Assembly: GCA_934436435.1 (NCBI GenBank)
Contig: CAKSAN010000015.1
Span: 1 to 64,000, forward strand
Length of the DNA stretch: 64,000 nt
Origin: an uncultured Acetatifactor sp.
Lineage (GTDB): Bacteria; Bacillota; Clostridia; Lachnospirales; Lachnospiraceae
Direction of reading: 5' to 3'
Program-made: the position numbers and the translations under genes
Notes under the pieces: model-generated
Databases searched by the model: none
Told to the model about the DNA's origin: nothing
What the model saw: only the letters and a program-made list of their open reading frames with translations
Part shown: positions 54,593 to 62,784 of the stretch, one piece after another
Position numbering within the stretch: the stretch's first letter is position 1
Layout: each line of letters begins with the position of its first letter

Positions 54593-54700
54593 TTCTTTGA
54601 AAAATTTCATGCCGGTCGGCAAAAGTTTTCCTAATGTAACAATGTAACACTGAAGTAAGAAACAGTACGGACAAAACAGAAGAAAGAGGGAGGAATGCGT

Positions 54701-55315
54701 ATGGAGCATGTGACAGCCTGCTATTGGCAAAAAGAGACCCCGGCAGGGCTATTTTTATCCTTGCAGCAACGAAAGTACCGCAGACGGCGGGCTTCTGTGG
54801 TAAGCGCCTGTATCTCAGACAGTATCGAACAGGTGAGAAGTCTGCAAAGCAGAATGGATGAGGAATTGGAAGACGGAAGATTCCGGCAGCCTTGCGGGGA
54901 AAAATGGGCGGAATTTTTGGCAATGCAAAAGGAAGATAGCAATTATGCGGGAATTTTGTGCGTGGAAAACAGGGTCTTGCTTTTCAGTCACGGAAGAATG
55001 AGGATCTGCGGATGTTTTCGCAGATTCGACAGGACACAATGGAAGACGATGCAGGAACCGTGCATGACAGGAGAAGTGGAGTCCGGCACGGCGATACTGC
55101 TGGCAGATAATGGATTCCTGAATTTCTGCGAGGAAGAACTGGCAGTATGTTTGCAGCCCCGGATCGTGGGGAATACGGATGTGAGGGATCCCGGGGAATG
55201 TGCTGCAAGGCGGTTGAAGGAACTGGGAGAAAAGGCAGAGAGACAGGGAGGAAAGCACATGGGGGCTGTGTGGATCCTGCCGATGGAAGGAGGAGCCGGA
55301 TGGAGCAGAGAATAA
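54701..55315 (+). CDS. Degenerate PP2C-like protein paired with a kinase
   Basis: From ATG 54701 (GGGAGGA seven nt upstream) the product has 204 residues. The C-terminal half resembles the core of PP2C/SpoIIE-type phosphatases: AGILCVENRVLLFSHGRMRI, GTAILLADNGFLNFCEEEL, AARRLKELGEKAERQGGKHMGAVWIL. The usual metal-binding aspartates (DGxG near the N-terminus, SDG, and DN near the end) are missing or replaced. It may be an inactive regulator of the kinase whose gene overlaps its end by 16 nt. The family call is tentative. Confidence 0.6.
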   Translation: MEHVTACYWQKETPAGLFLSLQQRKYRRRRASVVSACISDSIEQVRSLQSRMDEELEDGRFRQPCGEKWAEFLAMQKEDSNYAGILCVENRVLLFSHGRMRICGCFRRFDRTQWKTMQEPCMTGEVESGTAILLADNGFLNFCEEELAVCLQPRIVGNTDVRDPGECAARRLKELGEKAERQGGKHMGAVWILPMEGGAGWSRE

Positions 55316-56166
55316 CGGAAGAGACACGCAGGGAACTGGCACAGCACGGATATCAGGATCCGGTGCTCCTGGGAAAGGGCAGTTTTTCCCAAGTATACCG
55401 TGTCCGGGACAGGGAAGGATGCTTCCGGGCATGTAAAATATCGGAAGTCACCGGGCAGTGGGAGCAGGAATGCCGTAACAGCAGGGAGATCTGTCATCCC
55501 ATGTTCCCGGCTTACAGAGAACACTGGACAAACGGTGGGAAAGGCTATCTGATCATGGAATTCTGGGATGGCTGCGATCTGGGGAAAATGTTGGACAGGC
55601 GTGGAAGGCTGTCGCCGGGACAGGCGACCCGGATAGCCATGCAGATCACAGAAGGACTGCAATATCTTCATGAGCGTCCGCACCCTTTTCTCTACCGGGA
55701 TCTGAAACCGGAAAATATTCGCATTCGTGTCGACGGTAGGGCGGGGATCCTGGATCTGGGATGTCTGTGGAACCGGGAGGAGGACTGGTCGGGAGCGGGG
55801 AACCGAAGCTGCAGCGCTCCGGAGCAGTTTGTGCCGGGGGAGATCCCCGGGGAAGAAAGTGATGTCTATGCAGTGGGCAGACTGCTGGCGGCTATGCTGG
55901 GAGACAGTACTGACGGCACGGTGCGGCGATCCGGAAGAGCATGGGGAGGCAATACCGCCAAACGTTACGGAAGAAAACAGCGAAGGCAGGAGAAGTGGCT
56001 TCGCAAAGTGATCGCTATGGCGACCTGTGAGGAGCGTAAGGATCGTATTCCGGATATAAAAACACTGCGGTCGCTTCTGGCGGTGACGGATGCTTCCGGA
56101 AGAGAGAAAAGACGTGCCTGCAAGGCGGCCGATTTTTATTATATCCGGAAGTTGTACTGTCCGTAG
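55300..56166 (+). CDS. Hanks-type serine/threonine protein kinase
   Basis: ATG 55300 follows GGAGGAG. The 288-residue protein is a eukaryotic-like kinase: glycine loop GKGSFSQV (25-32), ATP-binding Lys46 in ACKI, catalytic loop YRDLKPEN (132-139), metal motif DLG (152-154, in place of DFG) and APEQ (173-176). There is no membrane segment and no PASTA domain, so it is not the PrkC-type kinase; the C-terminus is short and basic. Targets are unknown. It overlaps the PP2C-like gene. Confidence 0.88.
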   Translation: MEQRITEETRRELAQHGYQDPVLLGKGSFSQVYRVRDREGCFRACKISEVTGQWEQECRNSREICHPMFPAYREHWTNGGKGYLIMEFWDGCDLGKMLDRRGRLSPGQATRIAMQITEGLQYLHERPHPFLYRDLKPENIRIRVDGRAGILDLGCLWNREEDWSGAGNRSCSAPEQFVPGEIPGEESDVYAVGRLLAAMLGDSTDGTVRRSGRAWGGNTAKRYGRKQRRQEKWLRKVIAMATCEERKDRIPDIKTLRSLLAVTDASGREKRRACKAADFYYIRKLYCP

Positions 56167-56215
56167 TTGTACACTCCGTGCTCGAACACAATCAAGAAAT
56201 TTTACAAAAAAGTGC

Positions 56216-56244
56216 TTGCCGTTTGGAAGCGAAATGAGTATACT
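56216..56244 (+). promoter_or_regulatory. Sigma-A-type promoter of the aldolase gene
   Basis: TTGCCG, 17-bp spacer, TATACT, about 75 bp before the start codon. Confidence 0.65.
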
Positions 56245-56317
56245 GTAGATAAAGGTTCGTAAGTGACTTTCAGGACCGGAAGCAATTAAATTTACATAGA
56301 AAAAAAGGAGAAGAGTT

Positions 56318-56971
56318 ATGCGTTTTTTTATTGACACTGCAAAAGTAGAAGACATTAAGAAAGCAAATGACATGGGGGTTATTTGCGGAGTGACTACCAA
56401 TCCCTCCCTGATCGCAAAAGAGGGCAGAGATTTCGTAGAAGTGATCAAAGAGATCGCATCCATCGTAGACGGACCCATCAGCGGTGAGGTAAAGGCTACC
56501 ACCGTAGATGCAGAAGGCATGATCAAAGAAGGAAGAGAGATCGCAGCGATCCATCCGAATATGGTCGTTAAGATCCCTATGACCGTAGAAGGCTTAAAGG
56601 CATGTAAAGTATTAAGCTCCGAGGGAATCAAGACCAATGTGACCCTGATCTTCTCTGCCAACCAGGCACTGCTGGCAGCACGCGCAGGTGCCACCTATGT
56701 ATCTCCTTTCCTGGGCAGACTGGATGACATCAGCACCAGAGGCGTAGATCTGATCCGTGACATCGCAGACATTTTCGCAGTGACCGATCTGGATACCCAG
56801 ATCATCGCAGCAAGCGTGCGTAATCCCATCCATGTGACCGATTGTGCACTGGCAGGTGCGGATATTGCTACCGTTCCTTACTCCGTTATCGAGCAGATGG
56901 TAAAGCATCCTCTGACCGATGCCGGCATTGCAAAGTTCCAGGCAGATTATAAAGCGGTCTTCGGTGAATAA
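56318..56971 (+). CDS. fsa: Transaldolase-like fructose-6-phosphate aldolase
   Basis: The 217-residue protein matches the short transaldolase/FSA family: [29 protein letters not shown], the Schiff-base lysine in VVKIPMT and [29 protein letters not shown]. Short family members act either as fructose-6-phosphate aldolase or as transaldolase; sequence by eye cannot decide. It would serve the pentose phosphate route. AAAGGAG precedes the start and a strong terminator follows. Confidence 0.92.
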   Translation: MRFFIDTAKVEDIKKANDMGVICGVTTNPSLIAKEGRDFVEVIKEIASIVDGPISGEVKATTVDAEGMIKEGREIAAIHPNMVVKIPMTVEGLKACKVLSSEGIKTNVTLIFSANQALLAARAGATYVSPFLGRLDDISTRGVDLIRDIADIFAVTDLDTQIIAASVRNPIHVTDCALAGADIATVPYSVIEQMVKHPLTDAGIAKFQADYKAVFGE

Positions 56972-56994
56972 TAAATAAGACGGATACATAGTAA

Positions 56995-57033
56995 GAAGCT
57001 GTACAGAGATATTCTCTGTACAGCTTCTTTTGG
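56995..57033 (+). terminator. Rho-independent terminator
   Basis: AAGCTGTACAGAG pairs with CTCTGTACAGCTT, followed by CTTTTGGG. Confidence 0.88.
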
Positions 57034-57055
57034 GTTCTGTCGAATCCGGTAGAGC

Positions 57056-57253
57056 TTATTTCATCTGCTCTTCCTGCTTCTTGATCATACGACGAACCAT
57101 TTCACCGCCGATGCTTCCTGCTTCCTTAGAAGTAAGGTCGCCGTTGTAACCCTCTTTCAGGTTAACACCCAGTTCAGATGCTACCTCAGTCTTGAAACGG
57201 TCCATTGCAGCCTTTGCTTCGGGAACTTCTACTCTATTGGTTTTACTTGCCAT
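57056..57253 (-). CDS. Alpha/beta-type small acid-soluble spore protein
   Basis: The 65-residue product from ATG 57253 (GGAGG upstream) has the SASP pattern: RFKTEVASELGVNLKEGYNG, where the germination protease cuts after the Glu in TEVASELGV, and LTSKEAGSIGGEMVRRMI. These proteins coat and protect DNA in dormant spores and later serve as amino-acid store. It is direct evidence for sporulation in this organism. A sigma-G-like promoter lies upstream on the minus strand. Confidence 0.96.
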   Translation of the reverse strand: MASKTNRVEVPEAKAAMDRFKTEVASELGVNLKEGYNGDLTSKEAGSIGGEMVRRMIKKQEEQMK

Positions 57254-57326
57254 TTCGTTCACCTCCGTTTGGATTTGGGTTTTCTTGTTTCAGATAAGCG
57301 TTTTTTGTGATCACTTATCTTGGTAT

Positions 57327-57355
57327 TAGTATGAGCATCGGCTTTTTTTTCATGC
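57327..57355 (-). promoter_or_regulatory. Sigma-G-type forespore promoter of the SASP gene
   Basis: On the minus strand GCATG, 17 bp, CATACTA fits the sigma-G consensus (-35 GNATR, -10 CATNNTA), 74 bp before the SASP start codon. Confidence 0.65.
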
Positions 57356-57379
57356 TGGTAAGTTTTTCATTTTTGTGGT

Positions 57380-57520
57380 ACACTCAAACAGCAACGAAAG
57401 AAACGGAGACCGGAAAGCGAGACTTCACAGACCACTGACCGGAATCCCACAGAAGTGACTGACCTTTGAAGCCATGGCGTAACTGCGGAAGCTGAGAAGA
57501 GAAGGTGTTTTTTTGTTGTC
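57380..57520 (+). ncRNA. Possible structured leader RNA
   Basis: The segment has several pairing options: CACT/AGTG near 57441-57459, a GCCATGGC stem, and ACCTT (57461) with AAGGT (57502) closing a branched structure followed directly by GTTTTTTTG. This looks like a leader ending in a terminator. It lies upstream of the lipoprotein/ABC/TM1266 genes. No known riboswitch class was recognised. Confidence 0.4.
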
Positions 57521-57527
57521 AAAATGT

Positions 57528-57715
57528 AACTATTCAGCCCCTTTCGAATAAGAAGGCTGCTGCTTCATGCTTGCATGAAAGTAGAAGTTTTCTTATTCGT
57601 AAGGTGGCTCTAATAGAGTCACCGCCCCACACATGAGCAAAATTAGCTGCATTGCAGCGAGAAAGCACGATTTATCGTGCGGTTTTGTGAATGTTGGGGT
57701 GGGGGCTGAATAGTT
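57528..57715. mobile_element. MITE-like element with 14-bp terminal inverted repeats
   Basis: AACTATTCAGCCCC at 57528-57541 and its exact reverse complement at 57702-57715 bound a 188-bp segment with no gene. The inside is packed with hairpins: CGAATAAGAA/TTCTTATTCG, GTGGCTCTAATAGAGTCAC, GCTGCATTGCAGC and GCACGATTTATCGTGC. No clear target duplication is seen. It sits between the leader and the lipoprotein gene. Confidence 0.65.
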
Positions 57716-57753
57716 TCCCTGTAATTTATTTTATACAGAAAGGCGAAAAAACA

Positions 57754-58872
57754 ATGAAAAAGAAAACAGGAATCACAAAAACACTGGCACTTGCATTGAC
57801 CCTGGGGCTGTTATGCAGCGGTCTTACCGGATGCGGACAGGCACAGAGTGAGGCAAGTGTATCGGAAGGTCTGGCAACAGAGAGCGTACAGCCCACAGAG
57901 ACGGCAGAGAGTACGGAAGCCACAACGGAAAGTACAGAAGCCACAGCAGCAGAAAATACGGAGACCGCGGATGGGACACTGGTACGTGTGGCATCCTTAA
58001 AGGGACCGACTTCATTAGGACTTTTATTTTTAATGGATAAGGCGGACAAGGGCGAGACTGCCAATACCTATGAATTCCAGATGGCTACCGGTGCGGACGA
58101 AATTCTGCCGCTGATGGTAAAAGGTGATCTGGACATCGCACTGGTGCCCGCCAATGTGGCCAGTGTTCTCTATCATAAGACACAGGGCGGCGTGGAAGTG
58201 ATCGACATCAATACCCTTGGCGTATTGTATATGGTATCCGGAGAGGACAGCCTGACGAATTTTGCCGATCTGAAGGGCAGGACCATCTATCTGACTGGAA
58301 AAGGAACCACACCGGATTATGTATTGCAGTATCTGCTGGCAGCAAACGGTATGTCCGTGGACGATGTGACACTGGAATATAAATCCGAAGCCACAGAAGT
58401 AGCATCCGTACTGGCAGAGGATTCCACGGCCATCGGCCTGCTGCCCCAGCCTTTTGTTACCGCAGCCTGCATGCAGAATGATGCACTGAAGGTGATCTTT
58501 GACTTAAACGAAGAGTGGAACAAGGTACAGGGCGAAAACGGCAGCAGCATGGTCACCGGTGTAACGGTGGTCCGCAAGGAATTTCTGGAAGAGAACGAAG
58601 CAGCGGTGAAATCCTTTATGGAAGATCACAAGGCAAGTGCGGAAGCTGTCAATGCGGATCCCGCCACCGGTGCTGCTCTGGCAGTGGAGGCGCAGATCGT
58701 AGCCAAGGAGCCCATTGCCCAGAAGGCAATTCCCAACTGCAACATTACCTATATTGACAAAGCGGAAATGAAGCAGGCACTTTCCGGTTATCTGGAAGTT
58801 CTGTTCGGACAGGATCCCCAGTCGGTAGGCGGCGGACTTCCGGAATCCGATTTCTATTATGATGCAGAATAA
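57754..58872 (+). CDS. ABC transporter substrate-binding lipoprotein (SsuA/NMT1-like)
   Basis: Start 57754 follows AAAGGCG. The 372-residue protein has a lipoprotein signal with lipobox LTGC (Cys27), a Thr/Glu-rich linker and a type-II binding-protein fold of the NMT1/SsuA group: RVASLKGPTSLGLLFLMDKA, GDLDIALVPANVASVLYH, LKGRTIYLTGKGTTPDYVLQYL. Ligands of this group include sulfonates, thiamine precursors and nitrate; here it is unknown. The downstream TM1266 gene suggests a link to [FeFe]-hydrogenase metabolism. Confidence 0.88.
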   Translation: MKKKTGITKTLALALTLGLLCSGLTGCGQAQSEASVSEGLATESVQPTETAESTEATTESTEATAAENTETADGTLVRVASLKGPTSLGLLFLMDKADKGETANTYEFQMATGADEILPLMVKGDLDIALVPANVASVLYHKTQGGVEVIDINTLGVLYMVSGEDSLTNFADLKGRTIYLTGKGTTPDYVLQYLLAANGMSVDDVTLEYKSEATEVASVLAEDSTAIGLLPQPFVTAACMQNDALKVIFDLNEEWNKVQGENGSSMVTGVTVVRKEFLEENEAAVKSFMEDHKASAEAVNADPATGAALAVEAQIVAKEPIAQKAIPNCNITYIDKAEMKQALSGYLEVLFGQDPQSVGGGLPESDFYYDAE

Positions 58873-60211
58873 GTATAAAAAATACATCAAAAAATTTATC
58901 ATCATACTTTTCTGGCTGGGAGTATGGCAGATTCTCGCAATGGGTGTGGATAATTTTCTGCTGATGGTGACACCTCTGCAGGCATTGCGGGCGCTGCTTA
59001 CTCTGGCTGGACAGGCGGAGTTCTGGCAGAGTGCCTTTGGTTCGTTGTGGCGGATCGCCCTTGGCTTTTTGCTGGGGGCGGTACTGGCACTTCTTCTGGC
59101 GGCGGTCAGTTACCGTTACCGGATCGCGGAAGAAGTGCTGCGGCCCTTTATGGTATTCTGTAAGGCAGTACCGGTGGCGGTATTTGCGGTGCTTTTGCTG
59201 ATCTGGTGGGGATCCTCCATGCTGGTGGCAGCGATCTGCTTTCTGGTGGTGTTTCCCAATATTTATCTGAATACCCTGGAAGGTTTAAAGAGTGCGGACA
59301 GAGAACTGTTAGAGATGGCGGAAGTCTTCCGGCTGCCCTTCCGTACCCGCTTCTTCTATATTTACCGACCGGCTTTAAAGCCTTTTCTGCTCAGTGCATT
59401 TCAACTGTCTCTGGGAATGTGCTGGAAGTCCGGGGTGGCGGCGGAGGTGATCGGCACCCCCGCCCATTCCATCGGAGGGGCGCTGTATCTGGCGAAGATC
59501 TATCTGGATACGGCGGATCTGTTTGCCTGGACAGCGGTGATCATAGTACTCAGTGTATTTTTTGAAAAAATAATATTCTGCGGAGTAGAGGCTTTTTTCC
59601 GGTGGAAACCCGCCTGCAAAAGGCCGGTCATGCCGCAGAAAACCGCCACCGGAGAACGCCGCACCCTGTGTGTGCGGGATCTGGGGAAATGCTATCACGG
59701 ACGATGGATCTTCCGGCATGTGGATCATGAATTTTACGGTGGAGAACCGTATGTACTGGATACTCCATCGGGCAGCGGCAAGACCACATTTTTCCGGTGC
59801 CTGTGCGGACTGGAACGGCCGGAGGAGGGAGAAGTGTCGGGAATGGATGTTTCTTCCGTGCAGTTTCAGGAAGACCGGCTCTGTGAGGAATACAGTGCGG
59901 TGAAAAATCTGGAAATGATCCTGGGAGATGCCGCGCAGGCAAGAGAGGCGTTGGCGCAGCTGTTGCCGGAGGAAGCTCTGGATCAGCCCTGCCAGGAACT
60001 GTCCGGCGGCATGAAACGGAGAGTGTCACTGGTGCGGGCCATGGAGGCGGGAGCGCAGTGTGTTCTGCTGGATGAGCCCTTTACCGGACTGGATGAAGAG
60101 AACCGCAAAAAGGCGGAAGAGTATATCCGGAGGAAGACGAGAGGCCGGATCGTAATGCTGGCTACCCATATCCGACCGGCGGAGGAGCTTTCGCAGACCG
60201 TGCGGATGTGA
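58859..60211 (+). CDS. ABC transporter permease-ATPase fusion
   Basis: The 450-residue protein joins two parts that are normally separate. Residues 1-245 are an inner-membrane permease with about six membrane segments and an EAA loop (EVFRLPFRTRFFYIYRPALK). Residues 265-450 are an ABC ATPase: Walker A TPSGSGKTT (302-310), Q-loop VQFQED, signature LSGGM (381-385), Walker B CVLLDEP (401-407) and H-loop ATH (435-437). The ATPase is short and the usual first glycine of Walker A is Thr. The start overlaps the binding-protein stop by 14 nt. Confidence 0.88.
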   Translation: MMQNKYKKYIKKFIIILFWLGVWQILAMGVDNFLLMVTPLQALRALLTLAGQAEFWQSAFGSLWRIALGFLLGAVLALLLAAVSYRYRIAEEVLRPFMVFCKAVPVAVFAVLLLIWWGSSMLVAAICFLVVFPNIYLNTLEGLKSADRELLEMAEVFRLPFRTRFFYIYRPALKPFLLSAFQLSLGMCWKSGVAAEVIGTPAHSIGGALYLAKIYLDTADLFAWTAVIIVLSVFFEKIIFCGVEAFFRWKPACKRPVMPQKTATGERRTLCVRDLGKCYHGRWIFRHVDHEFYGGEPYVLDTPSGSGKTTFFRCLCGLERPEEGEVSGMDVSSVQFQEDRLCEEYSAVKNLEMILGDAAQAREALAQLLPEEALDQPCQELSGGMKRRVSLVRAMEAGAQCVLLDEPFTGLDEENRKKAEEYIRRKTRGRIVMLATHIRPAEELSQTVRM

Positions 60212-60290
60212 GAAGTGCAGGAGTTCGGGCACGGATCATGAAGAAGCAGATCCCGGCAGAATATGTCCGGAAAGTGAAAGGAAGAATGCT

Positions 60291-60569
60291 ATGGAAAAAG
60301 GGACGGAAAATACAAGAGTTACCCTGATCGGCATTATAGTGGAGGATCCGGAGGCAGCAGTCAGGATCAACGGACTTTTGCATGAATACGGGGAATATAT
60401 CATCGGCAGAATGGGGATACCTTATCATGAGAAACAGATGAACATCATCAGTGTGGTCATGGATGCACCGCAGGAAAAGGTCAGTGCTCTGTCGGGAAAG
60501 CTGGGAATGATCCCCGGAGTCAGCACGAAGTGCCTGTACGCCCCGGACGCGCAGAAAGCCCCAAAATAA
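60291..60569 (+). CDS. TM1266-family iron-only hydrogenase system putative regulator
   Basis: The 92-residue protein matches the small ferredoxin-like (NikR C-terminal/ACT-like) TM1266 family: TRVTLIGIIVEDPEAAVRIN, a LHEYGEYIIGRMGIPYHEK segment and INIISVVMDAP-type strand, GMIPGVSTKCLY. In many Clostridia these genes lie with hydEFG or hydrogenase genes. None of those is in this window; instead the gene follows an ABC transporter. Direct function is not established. GTGAAAGGAA precedes the ATG. Confidence 0.85.
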   Translation: MEKGTENTRVTLIGIIVEDPEAAVRINGLLHEYGEYIIGRMGIPYHEKQMNIISVVMDAPQEKVSALSGKLGMIPGVSTKCLYAPDAQKAPK

Positions 60570-60574
60570 AAAGG

Positions 60575-60603
60575 TTGTCAATTCCTCCAACTTATGCTAT
60601 AAT
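60575..60603 (+). promoter_or_regulatory. Sigma-A promoter of tig
   Basis: TTGTCA, exactly 17 bp, TATAAT, 59 bp before the tig start codon; five of six -35 bases and all -10 bases match the consensus. Confidence 0.85.
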
Positions 60604-60661
60604 TGCAAAATGACTGCGACTGGATACAGACCCGCAAGGGTATAAAGGAGGAAATGTTATA

Positions 60662-62011
60662 ATGAGTTTACAGGTTGAAAAGTTAGAGAAAAACATGGCC
60701 AAGCTGACCATCGAAGTATCTGCTGAAGAACTGGAGAAGGCAATCGAAGGCGCTTACCAGAAGAATAAGAACAAGATCAGCATTCCCGGTTTCCGTAAGG
60801 GTAAAGCTCCCCGTAAGATGATCGAGCAGATGTACGGTAAGTCCGTATTCTATGAGGATGCTGCCAATGCACTGATCCCCGATGCTTACGATAAGGCTCT
60901 GGAAGAGTGTGAGGAGCAGATCGTATCTTCTCCGAAGATCGATGTGACCCAGTTAGAGGCAGGCAAGCCTTTTATTTTCACCGCAGAGGTTGCGCTGAAG
61001 CCGGAAGTTACTCTTGGCAAGTACAAGGGTGTGAAGGTTGACAAGATTGACATTAAGGTAAGCGATGAGGATATCGACGCCGAGATCAACAGAGAGCGTG
61101 AGAGCAATGCCAGAACCATCAGCGTGGAAGACCGTGCTGTTAAGGACGGCGATATGACCGTGATCGATTTCGAAGGTTTTGTAGACGGTGCTGCATTTGA
61201 GGGTGGCAAGGGTGAGAATTATCCCCTGACCATCGGTTCCGGTTCCTTTATCCCCGGATTCGAAGAGGCACTGGTTGGTGCTGAACTGAACAAGGAGACC
61301 GAAGTAAACGTAACCTTCCCCGAAGATTATCATGCAGCTGAACTGGCCGGCAAGCCCGCAGTATTCAAATGCACCGTTAAGGAGATCAAGGAGAAGCAGC
61401 TTCCTGATCTGGATGACGAGTTCGCAAGCGAAGTATCCGATTTCGATACTATGGCTGAGTATAGAGAAGATGTACAGAAGAAGCTGACTTCCAAGAAGGA
61501 AGAGGAAGCTAAGATCGCCAAGGAAGAGGCAGTTCTGGATGCAGTGATCGCAGATGCCAAGATGGAGATCCCCGATGCTATGTTAGAGACCCAGCAGAGA
61601 CAGCTGTTAGAGAACTTTGCACAGAGAATTCAGGCACAGGGCATCACTCTGGAGCAGTACATGCAGTTCACCGGTCTGACCGCTCAGACCATGATGGAGC
61701 AGCTGAAGCCCGAGGCACTGAAGAGAATCCAGTCCCGTCTGGTTCTGGAGGCTGTAGCAGCCGCTGAGAAGATGGAAGCTACCGAGGAAGATTTCGAAGC
61801 TGAGATCAAGAGCATGGCAGAAGCTTACCAGATGGAAGCTGACAAGGTAAAAGAGCTTCTGGGCGAGCAGGGTGCTAAGCAGGTGAAAGAAGATATCTGC
61901 GTAAGAAAGGCAGCTGATTTCATCGTAGACAACGCCAAGGAAGCAAAGGCAGCAGCCAAGAAGACCACCAAGAAAGAAAAGGCAGCGGAAGAGAAGTCTG
62001 AAGAAGCATAA
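60662..62011 (+). CDS. tig: Trigger factor
   Basis: The 449-residue protein has the three trigger-factor domains: an N-terminal ribosome-binding domain with IPGFRKGKAPRKMIEQMYG (the GFRxGKxP loop), an FKBP-type prolyl isomerase (about 150-240, GDMTVIDFEGFVDGAAFEGG) and a long helical C-terminal arm, with an extra Lys/Glu/Ala-rich tail. It folds nascent chains at the ribosome exit. AAAGGAGG precedes the start. clpP and clpX follow, the common order. Confidence 0.97.
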   Translation: MSLQVEKLEKNMAKLTIEVSAEELEKAIEGAYQKNKNKISIPGFRKGKAPRKMIEQMYGKSVFYEDAANALIPDAYDKALEECEEQIVSSPKIDVTQLEAGKPFIFTAEVALKPEVTLGKYKGVKVDKIDIKVSDEDIDAEINRERESNARTISVEDRAVKDGDMTVIDFEGFVDGAAFEGGKGENYPLTIGSGSFIPGFEEALVGAELNKETEVNVTFPEDYHAAELAGKPAVFKCTVKEIKEKQLPDLDDEFASEVSDFDTMAEYREDVQKKLTSKKEEEAKIAKEEAVLDAVIADAKMEIPDAMLETQQRQLLENFAQRIQAQGITLEQYMQFTGLTAQTMMEQLKPEALKRIQSRLVLEAVAAAEKMEATEEDFEAEIKSMAEAYQMEADKVKELLGEQGAKQVKEDICVRKAADFIVDNAKEAKAAAKKTTKKEKAAEEKSEEA

Positions 62012-62033
62012 CCTGTGCTTTAAGATACGATAC

Positions 62034-62086
62034 GAAGAGAAAGCGGATTCCCACGTCCGCGGGAGGTGGGAGTACGCTTTCTTTTA
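62034..62086 (+). terminator. Rho-independent terminator after tig
   Basis: AGAAAGCG and TCCCAC pair with GTGGGA and CGCTTTCT, followed by TTTAAATTTTT. Confidence 0.8.
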
Positions 62087-62113
62087 AATTTTTATTAAAT
62101 CTTCGGAATCTCG

Positions 62114-62142
62114 TTGAAAAAGCTTACTAAGTAGGATACGAT
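62114..62142 (+). promoter_or_regulatory. Probable promoter of clpP-clpX
   Basis: TTGAAA, 17 bp, TACGAT, 37 bp before the clpP start. Confidence 0.55.
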
Positions 62143-62178
62143 AGTAGTATTAATCAGAAGCAATGGAGGTTTTTGAAT

Positions 62179-62766
62179 ATGAGTTTAGTACCTTACGTCA
62201 TTGAACAGACCAGCAAAGGTGAGCGGTCTTATGATATTTATTCCAGACTGTTAAAGGACAGAATCATTTTCCTGGGCGAAGAAGTCAATGAGACTTCCGC
62301 CAGCATTGTCGTGGCACAGTTACTGTTTCTGGAAGCAGAGGATCCCGATAAGGACATCCATCTGTATATCAACAGCCCGGGCGGAAGCGTTACCGCAGGT
62401 ATGGCAATTTACGACACCATGAAGTACATCAAGTGTGATGTATCTACCGTATGTATCGGCATGGCAGCCAGCATGGGTGCTTTCCTTCTGGCAGGCGGTG
62501 CCAAGGGCAAGCGTTTCGCACTGCCCAACGCGGAGATCATGATCCATCAGCCTCTGGGCGGTACCCAGGGCCAGGCCACCGAGATCGAGATTGCAGCAAA
62601 GCATATCCTTCGTACCAAGGAGAAGTTGAACCGTATGCTGGCTGAGAACACCGGTAAGGATTATGAGACCATCTGCGCAGACACCGAGAGAGATAACTGG
62701 AAGAGCGCTGAGGAAGCTTGTGAGTACGGTCTGATCGATAAGGTGATCACCTTCCACGAGGCATAA
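62179..62766 (+). CDS. clpP: ATP-dependent Clp protease proteolytic subunit
   Basis: The 195-residue serine protease starts at ATG 62179 with GGAGG upstream (an in-frame TTG six nt earlier is not needed). Catalytic residues are visible: Ser in [11 protein letters not shown], His in MIHQPLGG and Asp in ADTERDNW. It forms the double-ring chamber used by ClpX and other unfoldases. clpX follows after 18 nt. Confidence 0.97.
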   Translation: MSLVPYVIEQTSKGERSYDIYSRLLKDRIIFLGEEVNETSASIVVAQLLFLEAEDPDKDIHLYINSPGGSVTAGMAIYDTMKYIKCDVSTVCIGMAASMGAFLLAGGAKGKRFALPNAEIMIHQPLGGTQGQATEIEIAAKHILRTKEKLNRMLAENTGKDYETICADTERDNWKSAEEACEYGLIDKVITFHEA

Positions 62767-62784
62767 AACAACAGGAGTATAATA

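Noticed and set aside
54988..56694. 568-residue frame opposite the kinase and aldolase genes
   Set aside because: It runs antisense across three supported genes and has a low-complexity, Pro/Ser-rich sequence typical of shadow frames.
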